Shown one piece after another: positions 40,568 through 49,090 of a stretch of 64,000 nt of DNA. Origin of the DNA: Arenibacterium halophilum (GTDB lineage Bacteria; Pseudomonadota; Alphaproteobacteria; Rhodobacterales; Rhodobacteraceae). Position numbers and translations under genes: made by a program. The stretch spans positions 1 through 64,000 of the forward strand of contig NZ_VCPC01000006.1 in NCBI RefSeq assembly GCF_005938225.1. Direction: 5' to 3'. The notes under the pieces are model-generated. The model was not told where the DNA came from. It did not search any database and was given only the letters and a program-made list of their open reading frames with translations. Position 1 is the first letter of the stretch; each line of letters begins with the position of its first letter.

Positions 40568-41330
40568 GCCTTTGCTGGCGGACAGCGTGACAAAGTTGGA
40601 CGGCGCGCAGGGGCGCGTCGTTGTCACCGGGTCGCACGGCGGCGTTTATGCTGCCTGCCTTGCCTTCCGGTCTGGGTGCCGCGCGGCGGTGTTTCACGAT
40701 GCCGGGGTCGGATTGGACGATGCGGGCATCGGCGGCCTGGGCTGGCTCGACGCACCGGGCATGGCGGCGGTTGCCGTGGATCACCGCAGCGCGCCCATCG
40801 GTGATGCGGCCGAGATGCTGGCGCGGGGGATAGTCTCGCATATCAACGCGGCGGCACGGGCTGCGGGGGCGCAACCGGGCATGAGTTGCGCCGAAGCGGT
40901 CCGGCATCTGGAAGGTGCTGCAATGGCCACAGGCGATGCGCCCGAGATCCGCGAGGCCCGCGAGGACGTCGCCCAAGGCGCGCGGCGGCTGGTTCTGGTG
41001 GATTCCGCCAGCCTTGTGCGGGCCGAGGACGCCGGCCAGATCGTCGTCACCGGCTCGCACGGGGCGGTCTTTGGCGGCAATCCCGCGAATGCGTTGAAGG
41101 CGGATGCCTATCTGGCGCTGTTCAACGATGCCGGGGGCGCCGCGACATCACGCCTGTCCGCGCTACAGGACCGGGGCGTGGCCGCTGCGACGGTCGCGGC
41201 CATGTCGGCGCGGATCGGCGATGCACGATCAACCTGGGAAGACGGGGTGATTTCAGCCTGCAACGATCTGGCGTCCACACTTGGCGGCAGGCCGGGCATG
41301 ACGGCGCGCGAGCTGGTGGCGCGCGCGTAG
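40560..41330 (+). CDS. Unknown protein made of two copies of one ~95-residue domain
   Basis: I do not recognise this 256-residue protein. Residues 19-115 and 157-253 are clearly related. Each begins V(V/I)VTGSHG and continues with F-(H/N)-DAG, a Gly/Leu-rich helix ending G-(M/V)-A-A, SAxIGDA, G-(I/V)-(I/V)-S-x-x-N and GxxPGMxxxE. The strongly conserved TGSHG, DAG and IGDA elements suggest a nucleotide, phosphate or cofactor site formed by the duplicated halves. No signal peptide or membrane helix is present. The start is a TTG overlapping the TPP-enzyme stop by 8 bp, with AAGAAGGGCG upstream. Tight coupling suggests an accessory subunit or the next step after the TPP enzyme. Confidence 0.8.
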   Translation: MHKPLLADSVTKLDGAQGRVVVTGSHGGVYAACLAFRSGCRAAVFHDAGVGLDDAGIGGLGWLDAPGMAAVAVDHRSAPIGDAAEMLARGIVSHINAAARAAGAQPGMSCAEAVRHLEGAAMATGDAPEIREAREDVAQGARRLVLVDSASLVRAEDAGQIVVTGSHGAVFGGNPANALKADAYLALFNDAGGAATSRLSALQDRGVAAATVAAMSARIGDARSTWEDGVISACNDLASTLGGRPGMTARELVARA

Positions 41331-41340
41331 TCGCGTTTCT

Positions 41341-42324
41341 TCAGGTCGCGTAAGTCGCCCAGCGTTTTGCAATCTCGGGCCAGGCCTGTGCATTGCACAG
41401 GTGCCTGGGCTGCTCGGCGGACAGGATTCGCAGGGCATCATCGACAGCGACCTGACTCATCCGGCGCATGCTGTCGGCGGTGACACCGGCGACATGGGGC
41501 GAAAGCACGGTGTTTGGCGCGCTGCGGAGAGGAGACTCGGGCGGCAGCGGCTGGGTGGTGAAAACATCCAGACAGGCGCCGCCGATCACACCATCGCGCA
41601 GAGCGTCGGCCAGCGCCGCTTCATCCACAACGGGGCCGCGCGCGATATTTACCAGAATGCTGTCGGGCTGCATCTTGGCCAGCGCCTCGCGCGAGATCAG
41701 AGAGCGCGTTTCAGGTGTCAGCGGACAGGCGAGCACAAGAATATCCGCGGTCGACAGCACGTCGTCCAGCGGACATAACCGGACCCATTCGGGCCCATCC
41801 GACTGTGAGCGCTTGGTCGCAACCACGGTCATGCCAAACCCGAAATGGGCGATCCGCGCGACCGCGCGGCCGATGCTGCCAAATCCGATCAAACCGAGTG
41901 TTGCGCCGTGAAGGTCGCGGCGGTCAAGCGCCCGTGCCCGGCAGCCGTCCCAAGCTCCGGCGCGCACTTGGGTGTCGTTGCGAAGGATATCGCGGCGCAG
42001 GCCAAGCACCATGCCAAAGACCTGTTCGGCCACGCTCTGCTCGTTGGTTCCGGGTGTATTTGTCACCGCAATCCCGTTGGCGGAGGCGGTTTCGACAGGT
42101 ATGAAATCCAGCCCGACACCGTGGCGGATCAGCGCGCGCAGCCGGTTTGCGCCCACGACATCCTCGGCCGGGATCTTGCGGCGCACGATCACGATGTCCG
42201 CCATCGACATTTCCTCGGCCAGCGGACCGACACCTTCGGCCCCGAGCAGCCGCACCTGTGCAACAGCTTCGAGGCGACGGGCCTCGGTTGGATCAATCGG
42301 ATCGGTCAGCAGGATCACGGGCAT
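41341..42324 (-). CDS. D-isomer specific 2-hydroxyacid dehydrogenase
   Basis: This 327-residue protein has the NAD-binding motif GLIGFGSIGRAVARIAHFGF. The catalytic residues are Arg in NIARGPVVDEAALADAL, a Glu in the region after DVFTTQPLPPESPL, and His in LSPHVAGVT. It would interconvert a 2-hydroxy and a 2-oxo acid. The start at 42324 is chosen because ATG codons further out (42357, 42372) lie in or beside the terminator hairpin of the upstream tctC; no strong Shine-Dalgarno is visible for any. In place of the usual Glu loop (GxExP) it reads FTTQPLP, so the catalytic Glu may be altered. Confidence 0.85.
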   Translation of the reverse strand: MPVILLTDPIDPTEARRLEAVAQVRLLGAEGVGPLAEEMSMADIVIVRRKIPAEDVVGANRLRALIRHGVGLDFIPVETASANGIAVTNTPGTNEQSVAEQVFGMVLGLRRDILRNDTQVRAGAWDGCRARALDRRDLHGATLGLIGFGSIGRAVARIAHFGFGMTVVATKRSQSDGPEWVRLCPLDDVLSTADILVLACPLTPETRSLISREALAKMQPDSILVNIARGPVVDEAALADALRDGVIGGACLDVFTTQPLPPESPLRSAPNTVLSPHVAGVTADSMRRMSQVAVDDALRILSAEQPRHLCNAQAWPEIAKRWATYAT

Positions 42325-42360
42325 TGGCAGGGTCCGTTGGTGAAGGGAATTAAGCATAAA

Positions 42361-42390
42361 GATGCCCCGCAAATCGCTTTGCGGGGCATC
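42361..42390 (-). terminator. Rho-independent terminator after tctC (system 2)
   Basis: A perfect 13-bp stem (GATGCCCCGCAAA / TTTGCGGGGCATC) with a 4-base loop is followed on the minus strand by TTTATGCTTAATT. It lies 15 bp after the tctC stop and would end or attenuate transcription before the hydroxyacid dehydrogenase gene. Confidence 0.75.
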
Positions 42391-42404
42391 GTTCAGGCGG
42401 TCGA

Positions 42405-43373
42405 TCAGTCGACGGCCATGTTCGCCGATTCAGCGACGGGGATCCATTTGTCCATCTGGCCGGACACGAAGGCCTCGGCATCCTCGGGCGAGCCACCAAT
42501 TTCGGTGATGCCCTGATTGGCGAAAACCTCTTTCGTCTTGGGCTTGGTCAGGAAGTCGTTCAGCGCCTCGTTCAGCTTGGCGATGACATCATCGGGGGTG
42601 CCTTTGGGCGCCATCACTCCCCACCATGTTGTCACCTCGTAGCCTTCGACGGTGTCCGACACCGGCGGCACGCCGGGCATCAGCGGTGATTCCTCGGTCA
42701 GAGTCACGCCAAGAGCCTTGAGGTTGCCGGCCTCGATCAGTTCCTTCACGTTGGTATAGTTGTCGAACATCACGTCGACGCGGCCTGCAACCAGATCGGT
42801 CCGCGCCGGGGCGCTGCCGCCGTAGGGGATATGCACGAGGTCGAGCCCGGCGAGCGATTTGAACAGTTCGCCAGACAGGTGGTTGGACGACCCGTTCCCG
42901 GCAGAGGCATAGTTGATGTCGCCGGGGTTCGCCTTGGCGTATTCGACGAGTTCGGCAACCGTGTTGGATTCGAATTCGGGATGGGCAACCAGAACGTTGA
43001 AGGCATCCCCCAGCACGATGACATGGGCAAAATCTTCGCGCGAGTCATAGGGCAGTTCCGGGAACAGGCCGGGGTTCACGCCAAAGGCAAAGGGCGAGAT
43101 GCCGATGGTATAGCCATCGGGATCGGCCTTGGCGACGATATCGGTGCCAACAACGGTGCCGCCGCCCGGACGGTTATCGACCACGGTCGTCTGATCCCAG
43201 CGTTCCGAGAAATCTTCGGCGATCATGCGCGCGACCTGATCGTTGAAGCCACCGGGCGGGTAAGCAACGGCGATGGTAATGGTTTTTTCGGGATAGGCTG
43301 TCTGAGCTGTGGCAGCAAAGCCGGTCGCGGTGACAGCGACCATGGCCAGAGCTGCCAATGAGATCGTTTTCAT
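42405..43373 (-). CDS. tctC: TTT-family substrate-binding protein (TctC/Bug, system 2)
   Basis: The 322-residue Bug receptor has a signal peptide (residues 1-24, ending AATAQ-TAYPEKTI) and the family segments IAVAYPPGGFNDQVARMIAEDF, VVDNRPGGGTVVG, HIPYGGSAPARTDLVAGRVDVMFDN and TWWGVMAPKGTP. Its membrane partners are probably TctB and TctA at 45887-47838, on the other side of the GntR gene and in opposite orientation. The ATG at 43373 follows TGGAGGAGAATTTC. A GntR-like operator precedes it at 43441-43463. Confidence 0.92.
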   Translation of the reverse strand: MKTISLAALAMVAVTATGFAATAQTAYPEKTITIAVAYPPGGFNDQVARMIAEDFSERWDQTTVVDNRPGGGTVVGTDIVAKADPDGYTIGISPFAFGVNPGLFPELPYDSREDFAHVIVLGDAFNVLVAHPEFESNTVAELVEYAKANPGDINYASAGNGSSNHLSGELFKSLAGLDLVHIPYGGSAPARTDLVAGRVDVMFDNYTNVKELIEAGNLKALGVTLTEESPLMPGVPPVSDTVEGYEVTTWWGVMAPKGTPDDVIAKLNEALNDFLTKPKTKEVFANQGITEIGGSPEDAEAFVSGQMDKWIPVAESANMAVD

Positions 43374-43440
43374 GAAATTCTCCTCCAGTTGTTGGCACGG
43401 GATGCTGCGGTGTCGCATCCATGACGCTCCTCAATCGTAA

Positions 43441-43463
43441 TGCTGTAATAGTATGTAACAGCA
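43441..43463. promoter_or_regulatory. FadR-type operator upstream of tctC (system 2)
   Basis: TGCTGT and ACAGCA form the ends of a dyad that contains TGTAATAGTATGTAACA (43444-43460). This 17-mer agrees at 12 positions with TGTAATGTCATATTACA, found upstream of the enolase-superfamily gene at 44625. Both sites flank the GntR gene at 43518-44300, which is the likely binder. Confidence 0.5.
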
Positions 43464-43517
43464 TTTTCAGTCAAAGACTATTTTGAGACGGCGCTGCTGA
43501 AGGGGGGTGGCCCTGGG

Positions 43518-44300
43518 TTAATCCGCAGTCTTGGATCGGCGGACAACTTCCTGCCCCCGGGCGGTGACCCTGAGACGTGACCTCTCGAGATGCTCGACCA
43601 TTGCGGCGCGCGCTGCGGAGGGATCTTGCGCTTTGATCGCAAGGTAAATGCGTTCATGTTCGGCAAAAATCGCGGTGTGCCGTTCGGCCTGGCCCAGCTG
43701 CGACAGGTGCCGTGCGATGGTCACGCCAAGGTCGATGTCATAGCTGATCACATCAAGGGCGCGCACGTAGTGGTCGTTTCGGGCGCCCTGCGCGATGGCC
43801 CGGTGAAACGCAATATCCACCCGCGATCGGGCGCTGCCCACAGAAAGCTGCCGGAAATCTTCAAGGGCTGAGGCGATGGTGGCAAGGTTGTCATCGCTGC
43901 GCCGGATCGCCGCGTAATAGGCCGCTTCGGGTTCGACGCTCAGGCGGAATTCCAGGGCGCCAAGGATGCTGCTGAGCTGTTCTTCCGGGCCGGCAACGGC
44001 TGGCGTGTCGATGGCGCTTATCGACACGAAAGAGCCTGAACCCTTGCGGGACTGGATCAAACCCTTCTCTCGCAGCCGTTCCAATGCGCGCCGTACCACG
44101 GGCCGCGAGACTTCAAACCGGCTGCACAGATCGCCCTCCGACGGCAGGCGAACGCCCCGCTCCAACTCGCCCATCAGGATCAGCTTTTCCAACGCTTCAT
44201 AGACCTCATCCCCAAGGCTGCGGTTGCGGACGGGTTGAAGACCCTCGCGAACGGCATTGGGGGTTTTGGTTGCGCGCCGTGACGGCCGGCTGTCGCTCAC
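43518..44300 (-). CDS. GntR-family regulator, FadR/FCD type
   Basis: This regulator of about 260 residues has the GntR winged helix (LGDEVYEALEKLILMGELER, LPSEGDLCSRFEVSRPVVRRALERLREKGLI, RKGSGSFV) and an FCD helical effector domain. The FCD metal-binding residues appear in DIAFHRAIAQGARNDHY and FAEHERIYLAIKAQDPSAARAAMVEHLERS. The preferred start is GTG at 44300 behind AAAGGATGACCCT; an ATG at 44339 is possible but lacks a ribosome-binding site. It sits between the divergent tctC and dehydratase-tctBA operons and probably controls both through the operators at 43441 and 44625. Confidence 0.9.
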   Translation of the reverse strand: MSDSRPSRRATKTPNAVREGLQPVRNRSLGDEVYEALEKLILMGELERGVRLPSEGDLCSRFEVSRPVVRRALERLREKGLIQSRKGSGSFVSISAIDTPAVAGPEEQLSSILGALEFRLSVEPEAAYYAAIRRSDDNLATIASALEDFRQLSVGSARSRVDIAFHRAIAQGARNDHYVRALDVISYDIDLGVTIARHLSQLGQAERHTAIFAEHERIYLAIKAQDPSAARAAMVEHLERSRLRVTARGQEVVRRSKTAD

Positions 44301-44708
44301 AGGGTCATCCTTTCCACAAACTGCTGCCCGAGCATACATGCGGAACGGGGCGTGCGGAATCCGAAACTCGGCGGGGCGAAGCTGTTCGTTGGTGCGCGGG
44401 CAGAGATGCGCGCGTGGTCGATTGTTGTTTGCGCCGGGCGCGCGCGCTTTGAATGGATTTGCGGCTTCTGCTGTGTAAACCTGCGCATTGCATCGCTCCG
44501 CCGCGTTTTGCCAAGAGCCGTTCGGTTCGATGGCAAGATGGTGAAGGTTGCGCCACAGCGGCCTGAGTGCGCCAACTTCCGGTGGGTGACGTATTCGGGC
44601 AAGAAGTGTCTGGCGCTGAATAGTTGTAATGTCATATTACAGATTATAGAGTGAAAAGATGATTCGGGTCCACGGCCTGATGTTGCCCGCGCCCAAGGAG
44701 AGCACTGC
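44301..44708. other. Long divergent control region between gntR and the dehydratase operon
   Basis: About 400 bp lie between the GntR start and the enolase-superfamily gene. Open frames here lack ribosome-binding sites and do not resemble any family. The right end (44610-44655) is AT-rich and contains the operator at 44625-44641. The left part shows no feature I can name. Confidence 0.5.
44625..44641. promoter_or_regulatory. FadR-type operator upstream of the enolase-superfamily gene
   Basis: TGTAATGTCATATTACA is a near-perfect inverted repeat (TGTAATRT / ATATTACA) located 68 bp before the start at 44709. It matches the site upstream of tctC at 12 of 17 positions. It is a good candidate for the GntR protein encoded next to it. 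Confidence 0.6.
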
Positions 44709-45848
44709 ATGAAAATTCAAGACGTTGCCATTTTCCCCATCTCTTACCGTATGCCGGAAAACACGAGTTTCCGAATGGGTGTGGGCCGTATGGTCAAACG
44801 CGATGCCGTGCTGGTTCGGATCAGAACGGATGACGGCCTGACCGGGTGGGGCGAGGCGCATCACGGGCGCTCGCCCGGGGCGATTGCCAAGCTGATCGAA
44901 ACCACGTTGGCGCCGATGATCATCGGGATGGATGCGTATGATACCACGGGTGTCTGGCAGCGGCTCTACAAGGGCCATTTGGCGACGCACGGGTTTGGGG
45001 CAGGCACCTGCATCGCGATGAGCGGCATCGACCTGGCGCTGTGGGACATTCGCGGCAAGGCGGCGAACCTGCCGCTGTTCAAGCTGCTGGGCGGCGGGTC
45101 GCGCCGGATCGAGGCCTATGCGGGCGGGCTGACCCTTGGCTATCAGGAACCGGAGGCGCTGATCGACGAGGCGCGCGGCTATATCGAGGCAGGCTTTGGC
45201 GCGCTGAAGCTGCGGTTGGGGGACACGCCCGCCCGCGATGGTGCGCGGGTCGAAGCGGTGCGGGACGCATTGGGCGACGACATCGAGATCATGACGGATG
45301 TGAACGCCGCCTATGGCATCAACGACATTCGTCGGCTGATGCCCACGCTTGATCGCTGCCGCGTGGCCTGGCTGGAAGAGCCGTTCCCGCCCTACGCCGA
45401 TCAATCCTATGCCACCGCGGCGACGCTGGGCACGACACCGATCGCCACCGGCGAAAACCATTACACCCGGTTTGAATTCCAGCGTCTGCTGGAGCAGGGC
45501 GCGGTCACGGTCTTGCAGCCCGATCTGTCCAAAAGCGGCGGGATGACCGAACTGCTGCGCATTGCCGCGATGGCCTCGGCCCGGGGTCTGAGCATCCATC
45601 CGCACAGCTCGATGACGGCGCTCAACATGGTGGCCTCTCTGCATCTGCTGGCCGCGATCGACAATCCCGGATATTTCGAGGCCGATGCCACCAGCGTGAA
45701 CCCCTTCCGCACCGAGCTGACTCAGGGCGCGCTGGACATTGGACAAGACGGCCGCATTGCACCGCCCGAACAGCCGGGACTGGGCGTGGAGGTAGACGAG
45801 GCATTTCTGTTGCGACATCCGCTTGTCGAAGGTCCATGCTACGTCTGA
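44709..45848 (+). CDS. Enolase-superfamily enzyme (mandelate racemase/muconate lactonizing type)
   Basis: This 379-residue protein has an N-terminal capping domain and a C-terminal barrel. The likely catalytic residues are Lys167 (KLR), Asp197 (TDVN), Glu223 (WLEEP) and Glu249 (GEN) as metal ligands, then Asp272 (QPDLSKSGG) and His297 (HPHS), the His-Asp dyad of the mandelate racemase subgroup. The family motif KxK is KxR here. Enzymes of this subgroup dehydrate sugar acids or tartrate, or racemise 2-hydroxy acids. Given the tartrate-dehydrogenase-like gene and hydroxyacid dehydrogenases downstream, an acid-sugar or hydroxy-dicarboxylate dehydratase is likely. It is the first gene of the operon. 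Confidence 0.86.
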   Translation: MKIQDVAIFPISYRMPENTSFRMGVGRMVKRDAVLVRIRTDDGLTGWGEAHHGRSPGAIAKLIETTLAPMIIGMDAYDTTGVWQRLYKGHLATHGFGAGTCIAMSGIDLALWDIRGKAANLPLFKLLGGGSRRIEAYAGGLTLGYQEPEALIDEARGYIEAGFGALKLRLGDTPARDGARVEAVRDALGDDIEIMTDVNAAYGINDIRRLMPTLDRCRVAWLEEPFPPYADQSYATAATLGTTPIATGENHYTRFEFQRLLEQGAVTVLQPDLSKSGGMTELLRIAAMASARGLSIHPHSSMTALNMVASLHLLAAIDNPGYFEADATSVNPFRTELTQGALDIGQDGRIAPPEQPGLGVEVDEAFLLRHPLVEGPCYV

Positions 45849-45886
45849 ACTGACCGCCGCGCGCGCAATCCTGGGGAGGAGTTACG

Positions 45887-46336
45887 ATGCTGAAAATGTT
45901 GACCGACAAAGAGATGCTGTCGGGCTTGCTGTTCGTGCTGATCGGCGGCGCCTTTGCCTTGGGGGCGGCGGATTACGATATGGGTACGACACGCCGAATG
46001 GGGCCCGGGTATTTTCCGATCGTTCTGGGCTGTGTTCTGTGCCTGATGGGATTGGCGCTGAGCGGCAAGGCCTTTCTGCGGCAACGTCCGCAGCCCATTT
46101 CGCGGATTTACCTCCGACCGCTGCTGTCCCTTAGCGCGTCCATTCTGGCGTTTGCCGCGCTGATCGATAACGTTGGCCTGATCGCGGCCTGCCTTGCCTG
46201 CGTGTTGATTTCCGGGCTGGCCAGCGCCGAAACGCGCTGGCGGGAAACGATCCTGATTGCCATTGCCATGACGGCGTTTTCGGCGCTGGTGTTCCAGCAG
46301 TTCCTTGGGCTGCCCTTCCGGCTTTGGGTGCAGTAA
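45887..46336 (+). CDS. tctB: TTT transporter small membrane subunit TctB (system 2)
   Basis: This 149-residue protein has four hydrophobic helices (about residues 8-28, 40-62, 75-100 and 110-140). It shows TctB features such as GGAFALGAADYDMGTTRRMGPGYFPIVLG. The start follows GGGGAGGAGTTACG. The stop codon TAA overlaps the tctA start by one base. Confidence 0.88.
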   Translation: MLKMLTDKEMLSGLLFVLIGGAFALGAADYDMGTTRRMGPGYFPIVLGCVLCLMGLALSGKAFLRQRPQPISRIYLRPLLSLSASILAFAALIDNVGLIAACLACVLISGLASAETRWRETILIAIAMTAFSALVFQQFLGLPFRLWVQ

Positions 46337-47838
46337 TGGACCTGCTTGCCAATCTTTCGCTTGGCTTTGGCGAGGCGCTGACGCTTAGCAACATCATGTA
46401 CTGCGTTATCGGCGTCGTGCTGGGCACCTTCGTGGGGGTACTGCCGGGTCTGGGCTCGGTCACGGCGATCTCGATGCTGTTGCCGTTCACCTTCGGGCTG
46501 GACCCGCTGGGCGCGCTGATCATGCTGTCGGGCATCTTTTACGGCGGGCTGTATGGCGGGTCGACCGCGTCGATCCTGTTGAACCTGCCCGGCACACCGG
46601 CCTCGGCTGTGGTTGCGCTTGACGGGTATCCGATGGCGGTGCAGGGCAGGGCGGGTGTGCCGTTGTTCATGACGGCTGTCGCATCGTTCTTTGGCGGCTG
46701 TTTCGGTTTGATGCTGGTGTTGCTGGCCGCGCCCGCCATCGTTCAGATCGCGCTGGAATTTGGCCCGGCCGAGTATTTCAGCATGATGCTGCTGGGCCTT
46801 CTTGCCGCCGCTGCGGCGGCGACGGATTCGCCTTTGCGCTCTTACGGGATGGTGATCGTCGGGCTGCTGCTGGGGCTGGTGGGCACCGACATCGTGTCCG
46901 GCATGATGCGATTTACCTTTGGTATTCCGATCATGGCCGAAGGTGTCAGCTTTATCGTTGTTGCCATGGCCCTGTTCGGGCTGTCCGAAATTATCCGCAA
47001 CCTCGAATTCCACGCCAAGCCAAAGATCATCAAGCCGTTAGGCGGCTGGCGAGACATGCTGCCGACCCGGGACGAGTTTCACAGATCCATCGGTGCGGCG
47101 TTGCGCGGCACGGGACTTGGGTCATTTCTTGGGGCGCTTCCCGGTGCGGGGCCGACGATTGCGTCCTTCATGGCCTATACGGTGGAAACGCGGGTGTCCA
47201 AAACGCCCGAACGCTTTGGCCGAGGCGCGATGGAAGGTGTCGTTGCCCCCGAGGCGGCAAACAACGCCGCCGCGCAAACCGGCTATATCCCGACGCTGAC
47301 GCTGGGCATTCCCGGCGATGCGGTTGGCGCACTTATTCTGGGCACGTTGATCATGCACGGCATTGCGCCGGGACCACGGGTGATTTCCACTCACCCCGAG
47401 CTGTTCTGGGGACTGATTGCCAGCATGTGGGTCGGGAACTTCCTGCTGCTGTGGGTCAATATTCCGTTCATCGGCCTGTGGGTGCGCATCCTGTCTATTC
47501 CCTATCGGCAGCTGTACCCCGCGATCATGGTGTTCCTGTGCATCGGTGTTTACAGCGTTGCCAATTCTCCCTTCCAACTGGTGCTTCTGGCCGGGCTCGG
47601 CGCGCTTGGCTACCTGTTCCTGAAGCTTGATTGTCCGGCCTCGCCGCTGCTGCTGGGCCTTATCCTTGGCCCCATGATGGAAGAGAACCTGCGGCGCGCC
47701 CTTCTGCTTGGCCGCGGCAACCCGCTGGTTTTCTTCGAGACCCCGATAAGTGCCTGCCTTCTCATCGTCTGCGCGTTGCTTGTCACGCTGTCGGTCGTCT
47801 CGTCGATCCGGCGCAAGAGGAAAGGCCGCCTGGCGTAG
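46336..47838 (+). CDS. tctA: TTT transporter large membrane subunit TctA (system 2)
   Basis: This 500-residue polytopic protein has the TctA signatures VVLGTFVGVLPGLGSVTAIS, FYGGLYGGSTASILLNLPGTP, GLGSFLGALPGAGPTIASFMAY and LILGPMMEENLRRALLLG. It partners TctB and probably the TctC encoded at 42405-43373. The ATG at 46336 is used; an in-frame ATG at 46324 lies inside tctB. Confidence 0.92.
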   Translation: MDLLANLSLGFGEALTLSNIMYCVIGVVLGTFVGVLPGLGSVTAISMLLPFTFGLDPLGALIMLSGIFYGGLYGGSTASILLNLPGTPASAVVALDGYPMAVQGRAGVPLFMTAVASFFGGCFGLMLVLLAAPAIVQIALEFGPAEYFSMMLLGLLAAAAAATDSPLRSYGMVIVGLLLGLVGTDIVSGMMRFTFGIPIMAEGVSFIVVAMALFGLSEIIRNLEFHAKPKIIKPLGGWRDMLPTRDEFHRSIGAALRGTGLGSFLGALPGAGPTIASFMAYTVETRVSKTPERFGRGAMEGVVAPEAANNAAAQTGYIPTLTLGIPGDAVGALILGTLIMHGIAPGPRVISTHPELFWGLIASMWVGNFLLLWVNIPFIGLWVRILSIPYRQLYPAIMVFLCIGVYSVANSPFQLVLLAGLGALGYLFLKLDCPASPLLLGLILGPMMEENLRRALLLGRGNPLVFFETPISACLLIVCALLVTLSVVSSIRRKRKGRLA

Positions 47839-47978
47839 ATTTCACTCTCACCCAACTCGCCGCCTAGCCAATGAAATGAACGGACCAGGTCCGGGCATGC
47901 TGCCCGGTCACGCAACACGTATGCCCAGAGAACAGACCAGATGATCGCCCATCCTTCAACCAGGAGACCTGCGCAACA

Positions 47979-49052
47979 ATGACCAATCGCACCTACAAAA
48001 TCGCATCCATTCCGGGCGACGGGATCGGAAAGGAAGTTCTTCCCGCTGGTCAGGAAATTGTGCAGGCCCTGCAGGACCGCTTTGGTTTCAAGGTCGAATG
48101 GACGGAATTCGACTGGAGCTGCGAGAAGTATCTTGAAACCGGGCAGATGATGCCGAGCGATGGCATCGCTCAGCTGAAAGACTTCGACTCGATCTATCTG
48201 GGCGCCGTTGGCTGGCCGACGGTTCCTGACCATGTGTCCCTGTGGGGGCTGCTTCTGCCGATCCGGCGGGAATTGCACCAATACGCCAATGTGCGCCGTA
48301 TCCGTCTGCTGGATGGCATTCAGTCTCCGCTGGCCGGGCGCGGTCCGAAAGACATCGATTTTGTCGTCGTGCGCGAAAACGTCGAAGGCGAATATTCGGA
48401 AATTGGCGGCCGCCTCAACCGCGGCACCGAAGATGAGTTGGCTGTGCAAGAGGCTGTCTTTACCCGCAAGGGCACCGACCGGATCATGCGCTATGCCTTC
48501 GAGCTGGCCAAAACGCGCAAGCGCAACAAGGTGACTTCGGCGACCAAGTCCAATGGCATCATGCATTCGATGCCGTTCTGGGATGAACGGTTTGCCGAGA
48601 TGGCTTCAAGATACCCCGAGGCGGAAACCGACCAGTTTCATATCGATATCCTGACGGCGCATTTTGTGCTGCACCCGGATTGGTTCGAGGTTGTCGTGGC
48701 CAGCAACCTGTTTGGCGACATCCTGTCCGACCTCGGGCCGGCAATCGCGGGATCCATCGGCATTGCGCCATCGGCCAATATCAATCCCGAAGGCGAATTC
48801 CCGTCGATGTTCGAGCCGGTCCACGGGTCTGCCCCCGATATTGCCGGAAAAGGGGTTGCCAACCCTGTCGCGGCCATTTGGACAGCTGCCGAAATGCTTG
48901 ACCACCTGGGCGAATCCGAAGCCGCGCAATGCATCATTTCCGCAATTGAAAAATCGTTCCGGGACGATGCAACGAAAACGCGGGACCTGGGCGGCACCGG
49001 ATCAACCCGGGATGTCACGCAGGCGATCAAGACATTCTGTGCAGACGCATGA
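47979..49052 (+). CDS. Tartrate/D-malate dehydrogenase-like NAD-dependent decarboxylating dehydrogenase
   Basis: This 357-residue protein belongs to the isocitrate/isopropylmalate dehydrogenase family. It has IASIPGDGIGKEVLPAGQEI, the NVEGEYSEIGGRL loop typical of the tartrate dehydrogenase/D-malate dehydrogenase (TtuC/DmlA) subgroup, the Mg-binding SNLFGDILSDLGPAIAGSIG and EPVHGSAPDIAGKGVANP. It would oxidise a D-2-hydroxy diacid and decarboxylate it. It follows tctA after 140 bp, which contain a small CCGGGCA-TGC-TGCCCGG hairpin (47891-47907). The position supports a role in tartrate, malate or related hydroxy-diacid use. Confidence 0.87.
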   Translation: MTNRTYKIASIPGDGIGKEVLPAGQEIVQALQDRFGFKVEWTEFDWSCEKYLETGQMMPSDGIAQLKDFDSIYLGAVGWPTVPDHVSLWGLLLPIRRELHQYANVRRIRLLDGIQSPLAGRGPKDIDFVVVRENVEGEYSEIGGRLNRGTEDELAVQEAVFTRKGTDRIMRYAFELAKTRKRNKVTSATKSNGIMHSMPFWDERFAEMASRYPEAETDQFHIDILTAHFVLHPDWFEVVVASNLFGDILSDLGPAIAGSIGIAPSANINPEGEFPSMFEPVHGSAPDIAGKGVANPVAAIWTAAEMLDHLGESEAAQCIISAIEKSFRDDATKTRDLGGTGSTRDVTQAIKTFCADA

Positions 49053-49090
49053 ACATACGCGACATCGATACCCTTCAAAAGGAGGCGGGC

